64,000 bases of DNA, from the NCBI GenBank assembly GCA_963747535.1, contig CAVVFX010000018.1, positions 141,435 to 205,434 of the forward strand. Reading direction: 5' to 3'. Made by a program: the position numbers and the translations under genes. Source of the stretch: CAVVFX01 sp963747535 (GTDB taxonomy: Bacteria; Acidobacteriota; Terriglobia; Bryobacterales; Bryobacteraceae). The notes below the pieces were generated by a model. It searched no databases. It was not told where the DNA came from and saw only the letters and a list, made by a program, of their open reading frames with translations. Positions 36,280-44,384 of the stretch are shown in pieces; position 1 is the stretch's first letter, and each line of letters opens with the position of its first letter.

Positions 36280-36331
36280 CACTTGAATTCTATCAGGCGG
36301 CGCCAGGAACAGCCGGGTGGAGGGCCGAAAG

Positions 36332-36709
36332 ATGGCCAGCCTGGCTTCCCATCTACCCGGTTCTGCGGACGATTTGGCGCCGCAGATCCGCGCGCAACGG
36401 CAACAACTCCCGCGGATTCTGGAACTCGGTCTTCGGGAGCTCAATGCCGGTAGCCAGTCAGGGTTTGAGGGCGCCGCCGATGTTCTTGAGTTGCTCGCCG
36501 CGCTACCCACGCCCGAAGAGATCCTGAACCTGCGCACGTCTCCGCGCCTGTCGGCTCGGGTAGCGGAGATGATCGAGAAAAGCCGCTCCGGTGAAATGAC
36601 GCCTCTCGACGAAGAAGAATGGGAACGATACGAGTATCTGGAACACCTCGTCCGGATGGCAAAAGCAGCTGCGCACCGGAAGCTCGATCGCTCCGCGAGC
36701 GATGCCTGA
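36332..36709 (+). CDS. small hypothetical protein paired with HNH gene
   Basis: 125 residues from ATG 36332, preceded by GGAGGG (36319-36324); a GTG at 36317 lies within that ribosome site and is less likely. The protein is helical and charged, with LPTPEEILNLRTSPRLSARV and a terminal PLDEEEWERYEYLEHLVRMA. No family recognised with certainty; pairs of such a protein with an HNH endonuclease are seen in other environmental bacteria (recollection). It overlaps the HNH gene by 8 bp and is divergent from the toxin-antitoxin pair by 52 bp. Confidence 0.75.
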   Translation: MASLASHLPGSADDLAPQIRAQRQQLPRILELGLRELNAGSQSGFEGAADVLELLAALPTPEEILNLRTSPRLSARVAEMIEKSRSGEMTPLDEEEWERYEYLEHLVRMAKAAAHRKLDRSASDA

Positions 36710-37094
36710 TATCGATCCCGCACTTCGCGAGCTTGTGCGATTGCGTGCTGCCGGATTGTGCGAGTATTGTCGCATTTCAGAGCGATTGACGCTGGCCGAA
36801 CGCGAGATTGATCACGTGATTGCAGTGAAGCACGGCGGGCAGACAGTCAAGGAAAATCTCGCCCTATGCCGCAGCCTTTGCAACCGGTATAAGGGCAGCG
36901 ATATTGCTTCGATAGATCCTGAAACCGGAGAACTCACGTCTCTGTTCCACCCTCGCGGTGATCGCTGGGAAGACCACTATCAGGTTCGCGATGGAGTCAT
37001 CGTCGGCCTCACCGCCAGAGGCCGGGCTACCGCCCGACTTCTGCGAATGAATCGCTCCACTAGAGTCAAAGAGCGGCAGTTGCTGCAGTATTGA
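36702..37094 (+). CDS. HNH endonuclease
   Basis: 130 residues. The HNH core is CEYCRISE (about 20-27), EIDHVIAVKHGGQTVKENL with the catalytic-type DH pair and Asn, and LCRSLCNRYKG, where four Cys residues would hold a structural zinc. The C-terminal part (FHPRGDRWEDHY) is common to small HNH proteins beside unknown helical partners. It could cut DNA in defence or repair; the sequence does not say which. It is translationally coupled to the upstream 125-residue protein. Confidence 0.88.
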   Translation: MPDIDPALRELVRLRAAGLCEYCRISERLTLAEREIDHVIAVKHGGQTVKENLALCRSLCNRYKGSDIASIDPETGELTSLFHPRGDRWEDHYQVRDGVIVGLTARGRATARLLRMNRSTRVKERQLLQY

Positions 37095-38498
37095 CGATGC
37101 ATCGAGCTTCATGGGATCTTAGCCACTCCGCGCTTGCTGACGCCCTGCACTCGAATGCGCATCCATATCGCTGAAGTGGGTTCGCCGGCCAGTAATGTCC
37201 TCCCGTTGAGCATGCGGTGGCAGCCCATCGGGAAAATAGAGACTTGTGAAACCGCGTTACCGGAAAACCGTACCCGCCACTCCCGACGATTGGTAACGAT
37301 AACGCGCTTGTCGTATCAATCCGCGTCGCCGACAGGCGAGCGGTGACACATGGTCTTATGCGCCTCGACGGGAATCGGCGCTTCCTGAACCAGATCGGGC
37401 GTGAAAGCCTCAAGCACACCGTCACGATAGCGAGCGCGTTTAAGCCCTGGATGCGCACTTGAATCGCTGAGGATCCTCTCGCCCGGTGACCGCCAGAATC
37501 GCACGAAAGTTCGCCTCATAGTTCGTTCCATCCCGGTCATTTTTGCCCTTCCAGCACAGCCACATAGACGCCAAGCCTGCCAAAAATCTTGCCGTGGCGT
37601 GCGAATATGAAAGCAGATGGGCCAATGTGTGCCGTCTGCCGGGTCGCGCCTCCGTGTGCGGCCTTTTCGAACCGGGGGAGTGCTACTTGCCGACATCTCT
37701 GCCTATCCATACCGCTTCGCCGCAGCCCTCGCAAAGACCCTATCCTGTGAAACCGCGAAATCCGTCACCCCACGACCCGGGGAGAGACTTGAAGCCGGTG
37801 AGCCAATGGGGGAACGGGCCCGAATCCGTCTCCTGGAACTTCTCGCCTGTCTTCCTGTCTGGACCGCCAGTCTCGCGGGTTTGCGTACTGTGCACTTTTC
37901 CCGTGCCCCCTGCACAGTCCTGCACAAACGCGTTATCATTTGCCGGCTCACTCCCCCTAGACAAAATTGGGTTCGTTCCGAAAACATCGCGCAACGCCGA
38001 TGTGAGAAGGTTGGCAAGTCACTTCAAATCTTGGACTTATCTGCGTTCATCTGTGTTCATTCCTGCGGCCGTTGCCTTTTCTCTTTTACGCCCGCACAAT
38101 CCGCGCAAGCTTTGTTCGGTCCCGACTTTCATTTCCTGGGGTGACCGCGCTAGGACGGTCAAGGCTTTCGTTCCGCAAATCCCCGCGCGATCCGCCCCAT
38201 CGAGTGGGGCCTGCGACTCCGGCCGGAAATCGAATCCGGGAAAATCGCGAAATCTGTCCAAATCGGGTTTGTTTTTTCAGCTAGCCCCGGACGCCCCGGC
38301 GCTGTGCACCATGCTCTTTCGTGCACAATTCCGCACAAGCCTGAAACCGACGCCGATCCACGGAATCCTCATAACTCACACAAAAAAAAGCTATTTACTA
38401 CGAATTGGGTTCGTTCCGCAAAAGCCTGCACCCAAGTAGTCCCCACCGCCTTAACCTAAAAGTGAACCGTATCGAGCCCAGTCCAATCCACTAACTGA
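37095..38498. other. 1.4 kb intergenic region with no supported gene
   Basis: Open frames on both strands (up to 298 codons at 37543-38439 on +) are rich in Pro, Arg and Ser and show no motif, ribosome site or family. The 16-base sequence AATTGGGTTCGTTCCG occurs at 37965-37980 and again at 38403-38418, each preceded by a stretch with GTGCAC/TGCACA words, which suggests a duplicated non-coding unit. The stretch ATCTGCGTTCATCTGTGTTC (38039-38058) resembles sequence found between genes in many soil bacteria. A decayed gene cannot be ruled out. Confidence 0.5.
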
Positions 38499-40247
38499 AT
38501 GCCAACCACCACACGACGCTCCAGACTTCATTTTCGCGAGCGAGCCGAGTTGCTCGACTTTCTGCTCGAAGTGTCGGCTGCAACCTCCGAAACCCTCGAC
38601 CTCGACGAACTGCTGCAGAACGTCAGCAATATCGTCCGGCGTGTGCTCCACTACGAACTGTTCGCCATTCTGCTCTATAACGAACGCGAGAAGGACCTGC
38701 GCATCCGCTACGCCGTCGGACACCGGGAGGAAATCGTCCGCAATCTCTCCATCCAACTCGGTGAAGGCATTACCGGCGCGGCCGCGCAGAAACGGGAAGC
38801 CATCCTGGTGCCGGACGTGCGACTGGACGATCGCTATCTCAGTTCGATCGACGCTGTCCGCACCGAACTCGCCGTGCCCATGCTCACCCGCGGCCGCCTG
38901 GTGGGTGTCATCGACGTGCAGTCCACCCGGCTCGGCGCGTACCAGGAAGACGACCGGTCCATGCTGCGCCTGATCGCCTCGCGCGTGGCCACCGCTATCG
39001 ACAACGCCCGCCTCTACCGCCGCGCCGAGCGGCAGTATCGCACGTTGAAAACGCTGCGCAAAATCTCCAATGAGATCAGCTCGATTCTGAAGCTTGACGA
39101 GTTGCTCAGCACCGTCGCCGCCAGCGTCCGCACGCTGATGAGCTATGACGCCTTCAATATCCTACTGATCGACGAAGGGCAAAAGGCGTTGCGTCACCGT
39201 TTCAGCATCCGCTACGACCAGCGCGTCAACATTGACAACGTTCCCTTGGGCAAGGGCATTACGGGAACTGCCGTCGAAGAGCGGAAAGCCATTCGCGTGC
39301 ACGACACCAGCGTCGACGAACGCTACATCGCCTCTCATCCGGACATCCGCTCCGAGATCGCGGTTCCCTTGATCCTGCGCGATCAGGTGATTGGCGTAAT
39401 GGACGTCGAGAGCGAGCAGCTCGGCTACTTCACCGAAGATCATGAACGCACCCTGGTGCTCCTGGCGCCCCAGGTCGCGGCCGCTATCGAGAATGCCCAG
39501 TTGTACCAGGACATCGCTCAACGCGAGCAGCATATGCAGGAAGACCTGGTCGCCGCGCACGAATTGCAGACCATTCTGATGCCCACCGAAGCGCCGGAGG
39601 TTCAGGGCATGGAAGTTGCCATCGGCTTCCGGCCCGCGCGGCTGGTGAGCGGCGATATCTTCGATTTCTTCGAACACCGCGACGAGCAGACCACCATCGC
39701 GTTCGGTGACTCCTCTGGAAAAGGCGCGGCGGCGGCTCTCTACGGCGCGGTCGTCGGAGGACTCATGCGAACCATGGCTCGCCGGCATCGCAGTCCGGCC
39801 CAGCTCATGAAGGCCCTCAACGCCAAGCTCCTCGAGCGTAAAGTGGAAGCTCGCTATGTCACGCTGCTGGTATTGCAATGGAACCCGCATTCACGCGTCC
39901 TGATTATGTCCAACGCTGGAAGCACCGCGCCCCTGATCTGCCGCGGCGATGAGATGATCGACCTCAAAATGGAGGGAGTGCCCCTCGGGCTGCTGCCGGA
40001 CCGCGACTATGACGACGTGCATTTCCAGGCTGAGCCAGGCGATCTCATTGTTCTGTATTCCGACGGTGTCAGCGACCACATGAGCCCGGAGGGTAAAGAG
40101 TACGGCCGCGGGCGCCTCTCGCGCGTGGTTCATAAGCGGTGCTGGGAAAAACCGGAGACACTGGTCAAAGCCATCCTTGCCGACCTCGATAGCTTCAACA
40201 CCACCTTGTTCGACGATCAAACCCTGATTGTCATGAAAGTGAAGTGA
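38499..40247 (+). CDS. two-GAF-domain SpoIIE-type PP2C phosphatase
   Basis: 582 residues. GAF 1 spans about 15-170 (ELFAILLYNEREKDLRIRYA, LGEGITGAAAQKREAILVPD) and GAF 2 about 185-345 (DAFNILLIDEGQKALRHRFS, PLGKGITGTAVEERKAIRVH). The phosphatase domain (about 375-582) has RLVSGDIFDFFE, IAFGDSSGKGAAAALYGA, LIVLYSDGVSDHM and FDDQTLIVMK, the Asp residues that bind the two metals. Proteins like this (RsbU/RsbP type) dephosphorylate anti-sigma antagonists in response to a small ligand or redox state sensed by GAF. Its stop overlaps the next gene as GTGA. No partner anti-sigma factor antagonist is adjacent. Confidence 0.92.
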   Translation: MPTTTRRSRLHFRERAELLDFLLEVSAATSETLDLDELLQNVSNIVRRVLHYELFAILLYNEREKDLRIRYAVGHREEIVRNLSIQLGEGITGAAAQKREAILVPDVRLDDRYLSSIDAVRTELAVPMLTRGRLVGVIDVQSTRLGAYQEDDRSMLRLIASRVATAIDNARLYRRAERQYRTLKTLRKISNEISSILKLDELLSTVAASVRTLMSYDAFNILLIDEGQKALRHRFSIRYDQRVNIDNVPLGKGITGTAVEERKAIRVHDTSVDERYIASHPDIRSEIAVPLILRDQVIGVMDVESEQLGYFTEDHERTLVLLAPQVAAAIENAQLYQDIAQREQHMQEDLVAAHELQTILMPTEAPEVQGMEVAIGFRPARLVSGDIFDFFEHRDEQTTIAFGDSSGKGAAAALYGAVVGGLMRTMARRHRSPAQLMKALNAKLLERKVEARYVTLLVLQWNPHSRVLIMSNAGSTAPLICRGDEMIDLKMEGVPLGLLPDRDYDDVHFQAEPGDLIVLYSDGVSDHMSPEGKEYGRGRLSRVVHKRCWEKPETLVKAILADLDSFNTTLFDDQTLIVMKVK

Positions 40248-41494
40248 CGCGCGACTTGTTCATCTATAACGACAAAACCCTCTACTGCGAGGCTGTGGCT
40301 CTCGCCGATATCGCGAAGAAAGCGGGGACACCCTGCTACGTCTATTCCTCGCGTTCCATCCTGGACGCCTGGCGCGCCTATGATGCGGCGTTCGCCGACC
40401 TTCCGCACACCGTCTGCTACGCGGTGAAGGCCAACTCGACGCTCGCCGTGCTCGCGCTCCTCGCCAGGCAAGGCTCAGGTTTCGACATCGTGTCCGGCGG
40501 AGAGCTCTATCGTGTCGTGCAAGCCGGCGGAGATCCGGGCAAAGTAGTATTCTCCGGCGTCGGGAAGACCGCGGACGAGGTGGAGTACGCGCTCAAGTCG
40601 GGTATCCACAGCTTCAATTGCGAATCGGAGGGCGAACTCGCACTCATCGATTCGATGGCTGCGCGCCTCGGTCTGAAAGCTCGGTTCTCGTTACGCGTGA
40701 ATCCCGACGTTGACGCCCGCACGCATCCCTACATCGCGACCGGCCTGCGCGACCACAAATTCGGCATTGATTTCGATGTGGTGGAATCGGTCTACCATCG
40801 CTCGCGTAATTTCCCCAATTTGATTGCCGAAGGTGTGAGCTGCCACATCGGCTCGCAATTGCTCGACACAGCTCCTATGCTGGAGGCGGCGGAGAAAGTG
40901 CTCGCTCTTGGCCGGCGTCTGCGCGACCGTGGACACCCCATCCGCCACATCGATCTCGGAGGCGGTCTCGGCATTGCCTATCAGGCCGCGGACCGCGCTC
41001 CCGAAATCGGCGAATTCATCCGGGCTATGTACCAGCGCATTTCGAGCAGCGGATTCGAAGTTATGATTGAGCCCGGCCGCTCCATCGTCGGACCCGCCGG
41101 CGCTCTCCTGACGCGTGTCCTGCACCGCAAACAGAGTCCCCAAAAAGAATTCGTGATCGTGGACGCCGCAATGAACGACCTGATCCGTCCGGCGCTCTAT
41201 CATGCCCACCACGAGATCCTGCCGCTGCGCCAGAATAGCCTGCCGCAGATAACCGTCGATGTGGTAGGCCCGATTTGTGAAACCGGCGATTTCCTGGCGA
41301 GGAATCGCCAATTGGCGAACGCTCTTCCCGGAGACTACCTCGCCGTGATGACCGCGGGCGCTTACGGTTTCGCCCAATCCTCCAACTACAACTCGCGACC
41401 CAGAGCCGCGGAGGTGCTGGTGGACGGCAACCACTGGCGCATCATCCGGGAGCGGGAAAGCTTCGCCGACCTGATCCGCGGCGAATCGAGATGA
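40244..41494 (+). CDS. lysA: diaminopimelate decarboxylase
   Basis: 416 residues from a GTG at 40244 (GTGA overlap with the phosphatase gene). It removes CO2 from meso-diaminopimelate to give L-lysine. Landmarks: CYAVKANST with PLP-binding Lys62, FDIVSGGELYR, HIGSQLLD, HIDLGGGLGIAY, PGRSIVGPAG and VVGPICETGDFLA with the catalytic Cys, then the terminal MTAGAYGFAQSSNYNSRP. The coupling to a signalling phosphatase is odd but may be only compact packing. Confidence 0.95.
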   Translation: MTRDLFIYNDKTLYCEAVALADIAKKAGTPCYVYSSRSILDAWRAYDAAFADLPHTVCYAVKANSTLAVLALLARQGSGFDIVSGGELYRVVQAGGDPGKVVFSGVGKTADEVEYALKSGIHSFNCESEGELALIDSMAARLGLKARFSLRVNPDVDARTHPYIATGLRDHKFGIDFDVVESVYHRSRNFPNLIAEGVSCHIGSQLLDTAPMLEAAEKVLALGRRLRDRGHPIRHIDLGGGLGIAYQAADRAPEIGEFIRAMYQRISSSGFEVMIEPGRSIVGPAGALLTRVLHRKQSPQKEFVIVDAAMNDLIRPALYHAHHEILPLRQNSLPQITVDVVGPICETGDFLARNRQLANALPGDYLAVMTAGAYGFAQSSNYNSRPRAAEVLVDGNHWRIIRERESFADLIRGESR

Positions 41495-41512
41495 AGCTCT
41501 TGGCCTGCCGTA

Positions 41513-41558
41513 GGGCAGACCATCGTCTTTTGTGGTCTGCCCGGTTGCGGAGCAACCG
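41513..41558 (+). repeat. REP-like double hairpin, copy 3
   Basis: Hairpin GGGCAGACCA/TGGTCTGCCC (41513-41522 with 41533-41542), perfect over ten base pairs, then CGGTTGC GGA GCAACCG (41542-41558). It starts 19 bp after the lysA stop codon, so it may end or protect the lysA transcript. Confidence 0.88.
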
Positions 41559-41746
41559 TCTCGGCTTTGGCCTTTTGTGGGGCGGACGCCCACGTCCGCA
41601 AGTGACCCCCTGGTCGCCAGGCTTTGGTGTGCGAAGCACCCTGGCTTGCGGCTGTTTCTGCGGCTTTGCCTCTCACCCGGCCATTCGAGACACTACAACT
41701 GCCCGCTGCTTCGCAAGAAGTTTAAATTCAAAGGGCCAAAGTCCAG

Positions 41747-41764
41747 CCGGTTGCGGAGCAACCG
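41747..41764 (+). repeat. half copy of the REP-like repeat (second hairpin only)
   Basis: CCGGTTGCGGAGCAACCG repeats exactly the second hairpin of copy 3, followed by the same TTCTTGCGGCTTGC-like tail seen after copy 2. The first hairpin is missing. Confidence 0.75.
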
Positions 41765-41881
41765 TTCTTGCGGCTTGCTGCCAAACGGGAGAAGTCTTTG
41801 GCCTTCCCCGCGGTTCCTCTCCATCGCCTCTTTCGCTTGCGGCTCCATAGGTTGTCGCGGCGAGACTGTACAATAGCGCAC

Positions 41882-43237
41882 ATGGAGACCGTGAAGTTTC
41901 TTTTGCCGGAAGATCGCATTCCGCGCGCCTGGTATAACATCGTTCCCGACCTCCCGAAGCCCCTCGCTCCGGTGCTGCACCCAGGGACGCATAAGCCTAT
42001 CGGACCGGACGATCTCGCACCGCTGTTTCCGATGAGCCTGATCATGCAGGAGGTCAGCCAGGAGCGCGAGATCGAAATTCCCGATCCCGTGCGGGCCGTT
42101 TATGCCCAGTGGAGACCGTCGCCGCTGTTTCGCGCGCGCCGGTTGGAGGCCGCGCTGGATACGCCGGCCAGGATTTATTACAAGTACGAAGGCGTCAGTC
42201 CGGCAGGATCGCATAAGCCCAACACCGCGGTCCCGCAGGCGTTCTATAACAAGCAGGAAGGGACGAAGCGTCTCATCACTGAAACGGGCGCTGGACAGTG
42301 GGGCTCGGCCTTGGCGATTGCGTGTGCCTTCTTTGGACTCGAATGTAAGGTCTACATGGTGCGCGTGAGCTACGACCAGAAACCCTATCGCCGCGCCATG
42401 ATGGAGACTTTCGGGGCGTCCGTGACGGCCAGTCCGAGCAACGAGACCCAGTCCGGACGCGCGATTCTCGCGGAGCATCCGGATTCGTCGGGCTCGCTGG
42501 GAATCGCGATCTCGGAAGCCGTGGAAGTCGCGGCGGGAGATCCCTCGGCGAAGTACGCACTGGGCAGCGTGCTGAATCATGTCCTGCTGCATCAGACCGT
42601 GATTGGCCTGGAAGCCATGGAGCAGATGGAGATGGCCGGCGCCGAACCGGACGTGATCGTGGGATGCACCGGCGGCGGCTCGAATTTTAGCGGCTTGGTG
42701 ACGCCGTTCCTCGGCCGTAAGCTGAAGGGCCAGGGCAATCCGCGCGTGGTGGCTGTCGAACCGGCGGCTTGTCCGAGTTTGACTAAGGGCAAATTCACTT
42801 ATGATTTCGGCGATACCGCGCATCTGACTCCGCTGGTCAAGATGCATACGCTCGGCAGCACCTTTGTACCGCCTGGCTTCCATGCCGGTGGTCTGCGCTA
42901 TCACGGTATGGGTCCGCTGGTTTCACACATGCTGGATCTGGGGCTGATCGAAGCGAGTTCGATACAGCAACTGGAGTCGTTCGCGGCAGGTGTGCAGTTC
43001 GCCAGGGCGGAAGGCATTATTCCCGCGCCGGAGGCCAATCATGCTGTCGCCGGAGCGATTCGCGAGGCCTTGCGCGCCAAAGAGGAAGGTGTCGGCCGGA
43101 CGATCCTGTTCAATCTCTGCGGCCACGGACACTTCGACATGCAGGCTTATATCGATTACCACGCCGGTAAGCTGCGCAATTTCGAATATCCCGAAGAGGA
43201 AATCGCAATGGCTCTGGCCGGATTGCCATCCGTGTAG
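41882..43237 (+). CDS. trpB2: TrpB-like pyridoxal-phosphate enzyme (TrpB2)
   Basis: 451 residues from ATG 41882 (METVKFLLPEDRIPRAWYNI), the typical TrpB2 opening; the in-frame extension from 41768 only translates the repeats. PLP Lys112 lies in SPAGSHKPNTA, and the phosphate of PLP is held by CTGGGSNFSG. It has the longer form and insertions (VYAQWRPSPLFRARRLE) of the TrpB2 class rather than classical TrpB. TrpB joins indole and serine to make tryptophan; TrpB2 often acts without a TrpA subunit, salvaging indole. No trpA or other trp gene is nearby, which fits the stand-alone type. Confidence 0.93.
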   Translation: METVKFLLPEDRIPRAWYNIVPDLPKPLAPVLHPGTHKPIGPDDLAPLFPMSLIMQEVSQEREIEIPDPVRAVYAQWRPSPLFRARRLEAALDTPARIYYKYEGVSPAGSHKPNTAVPQAFYNKQEGTKRLITETGAGQWGSALAIACAFFGLECKVYMVRVSYDQKPYRRAMMETFGASVTASPSNETQSGRAILAEHPDSSGSLGIAISEAVEVAAGDPSAKYALGSVLNHVLLHQTVIGLEAMEQMEMAGAEPDVIVGCTGGGSNFSGLVTPFLGRKLKGQGNPRVVAVEPAACPSLTKGKFTYDFGDTAHLTPLVKMHTLGSTFVPPGFHAGGLRYHGMGPLVSHMLDLGLIEASSIQQLESFAAGVQFARAEGIIPAPEANHAVAGAIREALRAKEEGVGRTILFNLCGHGHFDMQAYIDYHAGKLRNFEYPEEEIAMALAGLPSV

Positions 43238-43294
43238 CGCCAGTGTTATTATCTTGAGCCGAGTCCGTCGGCTCCAGTCGCAGGTTTGCCGCAG

Positions 43295-44317
43295 CTACTG
43301 CTGAAAATGGTAGCCGGGTTTAACCTCACACCGGTACAGCTTATTGCCCCCTGGAGCCACCTCGACGCTGCAAGTTGTCCAGGACACGATCAGGTTCGGC
43401 CCAAGAGGGAAAACGATCTCTTCTCCATTGACGTCGGCAACGATGCATGGACCTTCCGCCGCGGCCGGCAGCGCAAAGCTCATCGTTTGTCCGATGTTGA
43501 ATGGATAGGACTGGCGTACCAGGTCGGTCGTCATGGTACGAGTTACCTCTGCTTCCACCAGAAAGCTGGCCGTGTCCGACCAATCGAGCGCCGTTATCTC
43601 CAGCTTGCGGGAGGGGATGGAAAGGTCCACCGGTCGCAAGCTTGTGAAGGGACACGGCCCGGCAATACACGACGTCCGGACGTTGCGAAACTCGTTCCTG
43701 GACCCGGCATCGAGTGAAAGCGTACTGGTAGCTGCCTTCCATCGGCCGTCAGGCGAGCACGGCCGCCGCCCCTTGCAGGGAACATTGCCGATGTTCACCA
43801 CGTCAAACTGTTTGACCAGACTGCCGACGTTGATCAAGGTTTGGCTTTTGACGGAGTAACGCACGCGAACACCCGCGATCTGCACCACCTTGGCGGTAGT
43901 CTCTGCGTGGTCCACCTCCTTGATGGACTTGTCGGCCAACGGCTCCATGAAGACCACATACAACCGATCTCTGCCGCCTGTAGTGATCTGGCGTGGGCGG
44001 TACCCGGCATGTTCGAAGTTCAGGACGATCGGCCGGTTATACACCAGGCTCGGACGAACTGTCAGTTTGAAGAGGCCGGACGCATCGGACTTTGTCTTCC
44101 CGGATGGTGCGCCATCGACCACGCTCACTTGTGCTCCCACAATCGGCGCTTGCTTCCTGGGATCCGTGTCCTGCCGGACCACCGCGCCCGTCAATATCAC
44201 CGGCCGAAAACGAGCGCGATAGGTATAGATGAGCCGCGCTGCTGCTCCGGCCACGATCACACCTGATACGATCCAGATGAGAACCTTTCGTCCCCGAGGC
44301 CCTGCGGTCCTCTGCAT
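43295..44317 (-). CDS. membrane-anchored protein with a CnaB-like domain
   Basis: 340 residues. A single helix near the N-terminus (KVLIWIVSGVIVAGAAARLI, about 11-30) anchors it, and residues about 38-110 resemble a carboxypeptidase-regulatory/CnaB beta-sandwich (LTGAVVRQDTDPRKQAPIVG, KSDASGLFKLTVRP). The rest is beta-rich, with paired Cys residues (PCKGRRPCSP, SCIAGPCPF, TTCSVEV, LYRCEVK) that could form disulfides outside the membrane. No function recognised. It is convergent with trpB2 (57 bp) and divergent from the glycoamylase gene (67 bp). Confidence 0.72.
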   Translation of the reverse strand: MQRTAGPRGRKVLIWIVSGVIVAGAAARLIYTYRARFRPVILTGAVVRQDTDPRKQAPIVGAQVSVVDGAPSGKTKSDASGLFKLTVRPSLVYNRPIVLNFEHAGYRPRQITTGGRDRLYVVFMEPLADKSIKEVDHAETTAKVVQIAGVRVRYSVKSQTLINVGSLVKQFDVVNIGNVPCKGRRPCSPDGRWKAATSTLSLDAGSRNEFRNVRTSCIAGPCPFTSLRPVDLSIPSRKLEITALDWSDTASFLVEAEVTRTMTTDLVRQSYPFNIGQTMSFALPAAAEGPCIVADVNGEEIVFPLGPNLIVSWTTCSVEVAPGGNKLYRCEVKPGYHFQQ

Positions 44318-44384
44318 ACGATTCTATAATCCATGATTGCTAAACTGGTTTCAGGACGCAGTTGGGCCGAATGGCACATCCACG

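Larger units (their letters stand above)
41495..41881. other. repeat-rich intergenic region between lysA and trpB2
   Basis: It contains REP-like copy 3 (41513-41558), a GGCGGACGCCCACGTCCGC palindrome at 41582-41600, further TTGGTGTGCGAAGCACC-type inversions near 41627, and a lone second hairpin CGGTTGCGGAGCAACCG at 41748-41764. No coding sequence is supported; frames on both strands spell out the repeats. The promoter of trpB2 must lie near the right end, if it has its own. Confidence 0.6.

Noticed and set aside
37543..38439. 298-codon plus-strand frame
   Set aside because: Rich in Pro, Arg and Ser with no motif or start signal; typical of chance open frames in GC-rich DNA.
41768..41881. Upstream in-frame extension of trpB2
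   Set aside because: It translates repeat sequence; the ATG at 41882 gives the conserved TrpB2 N-terminus.
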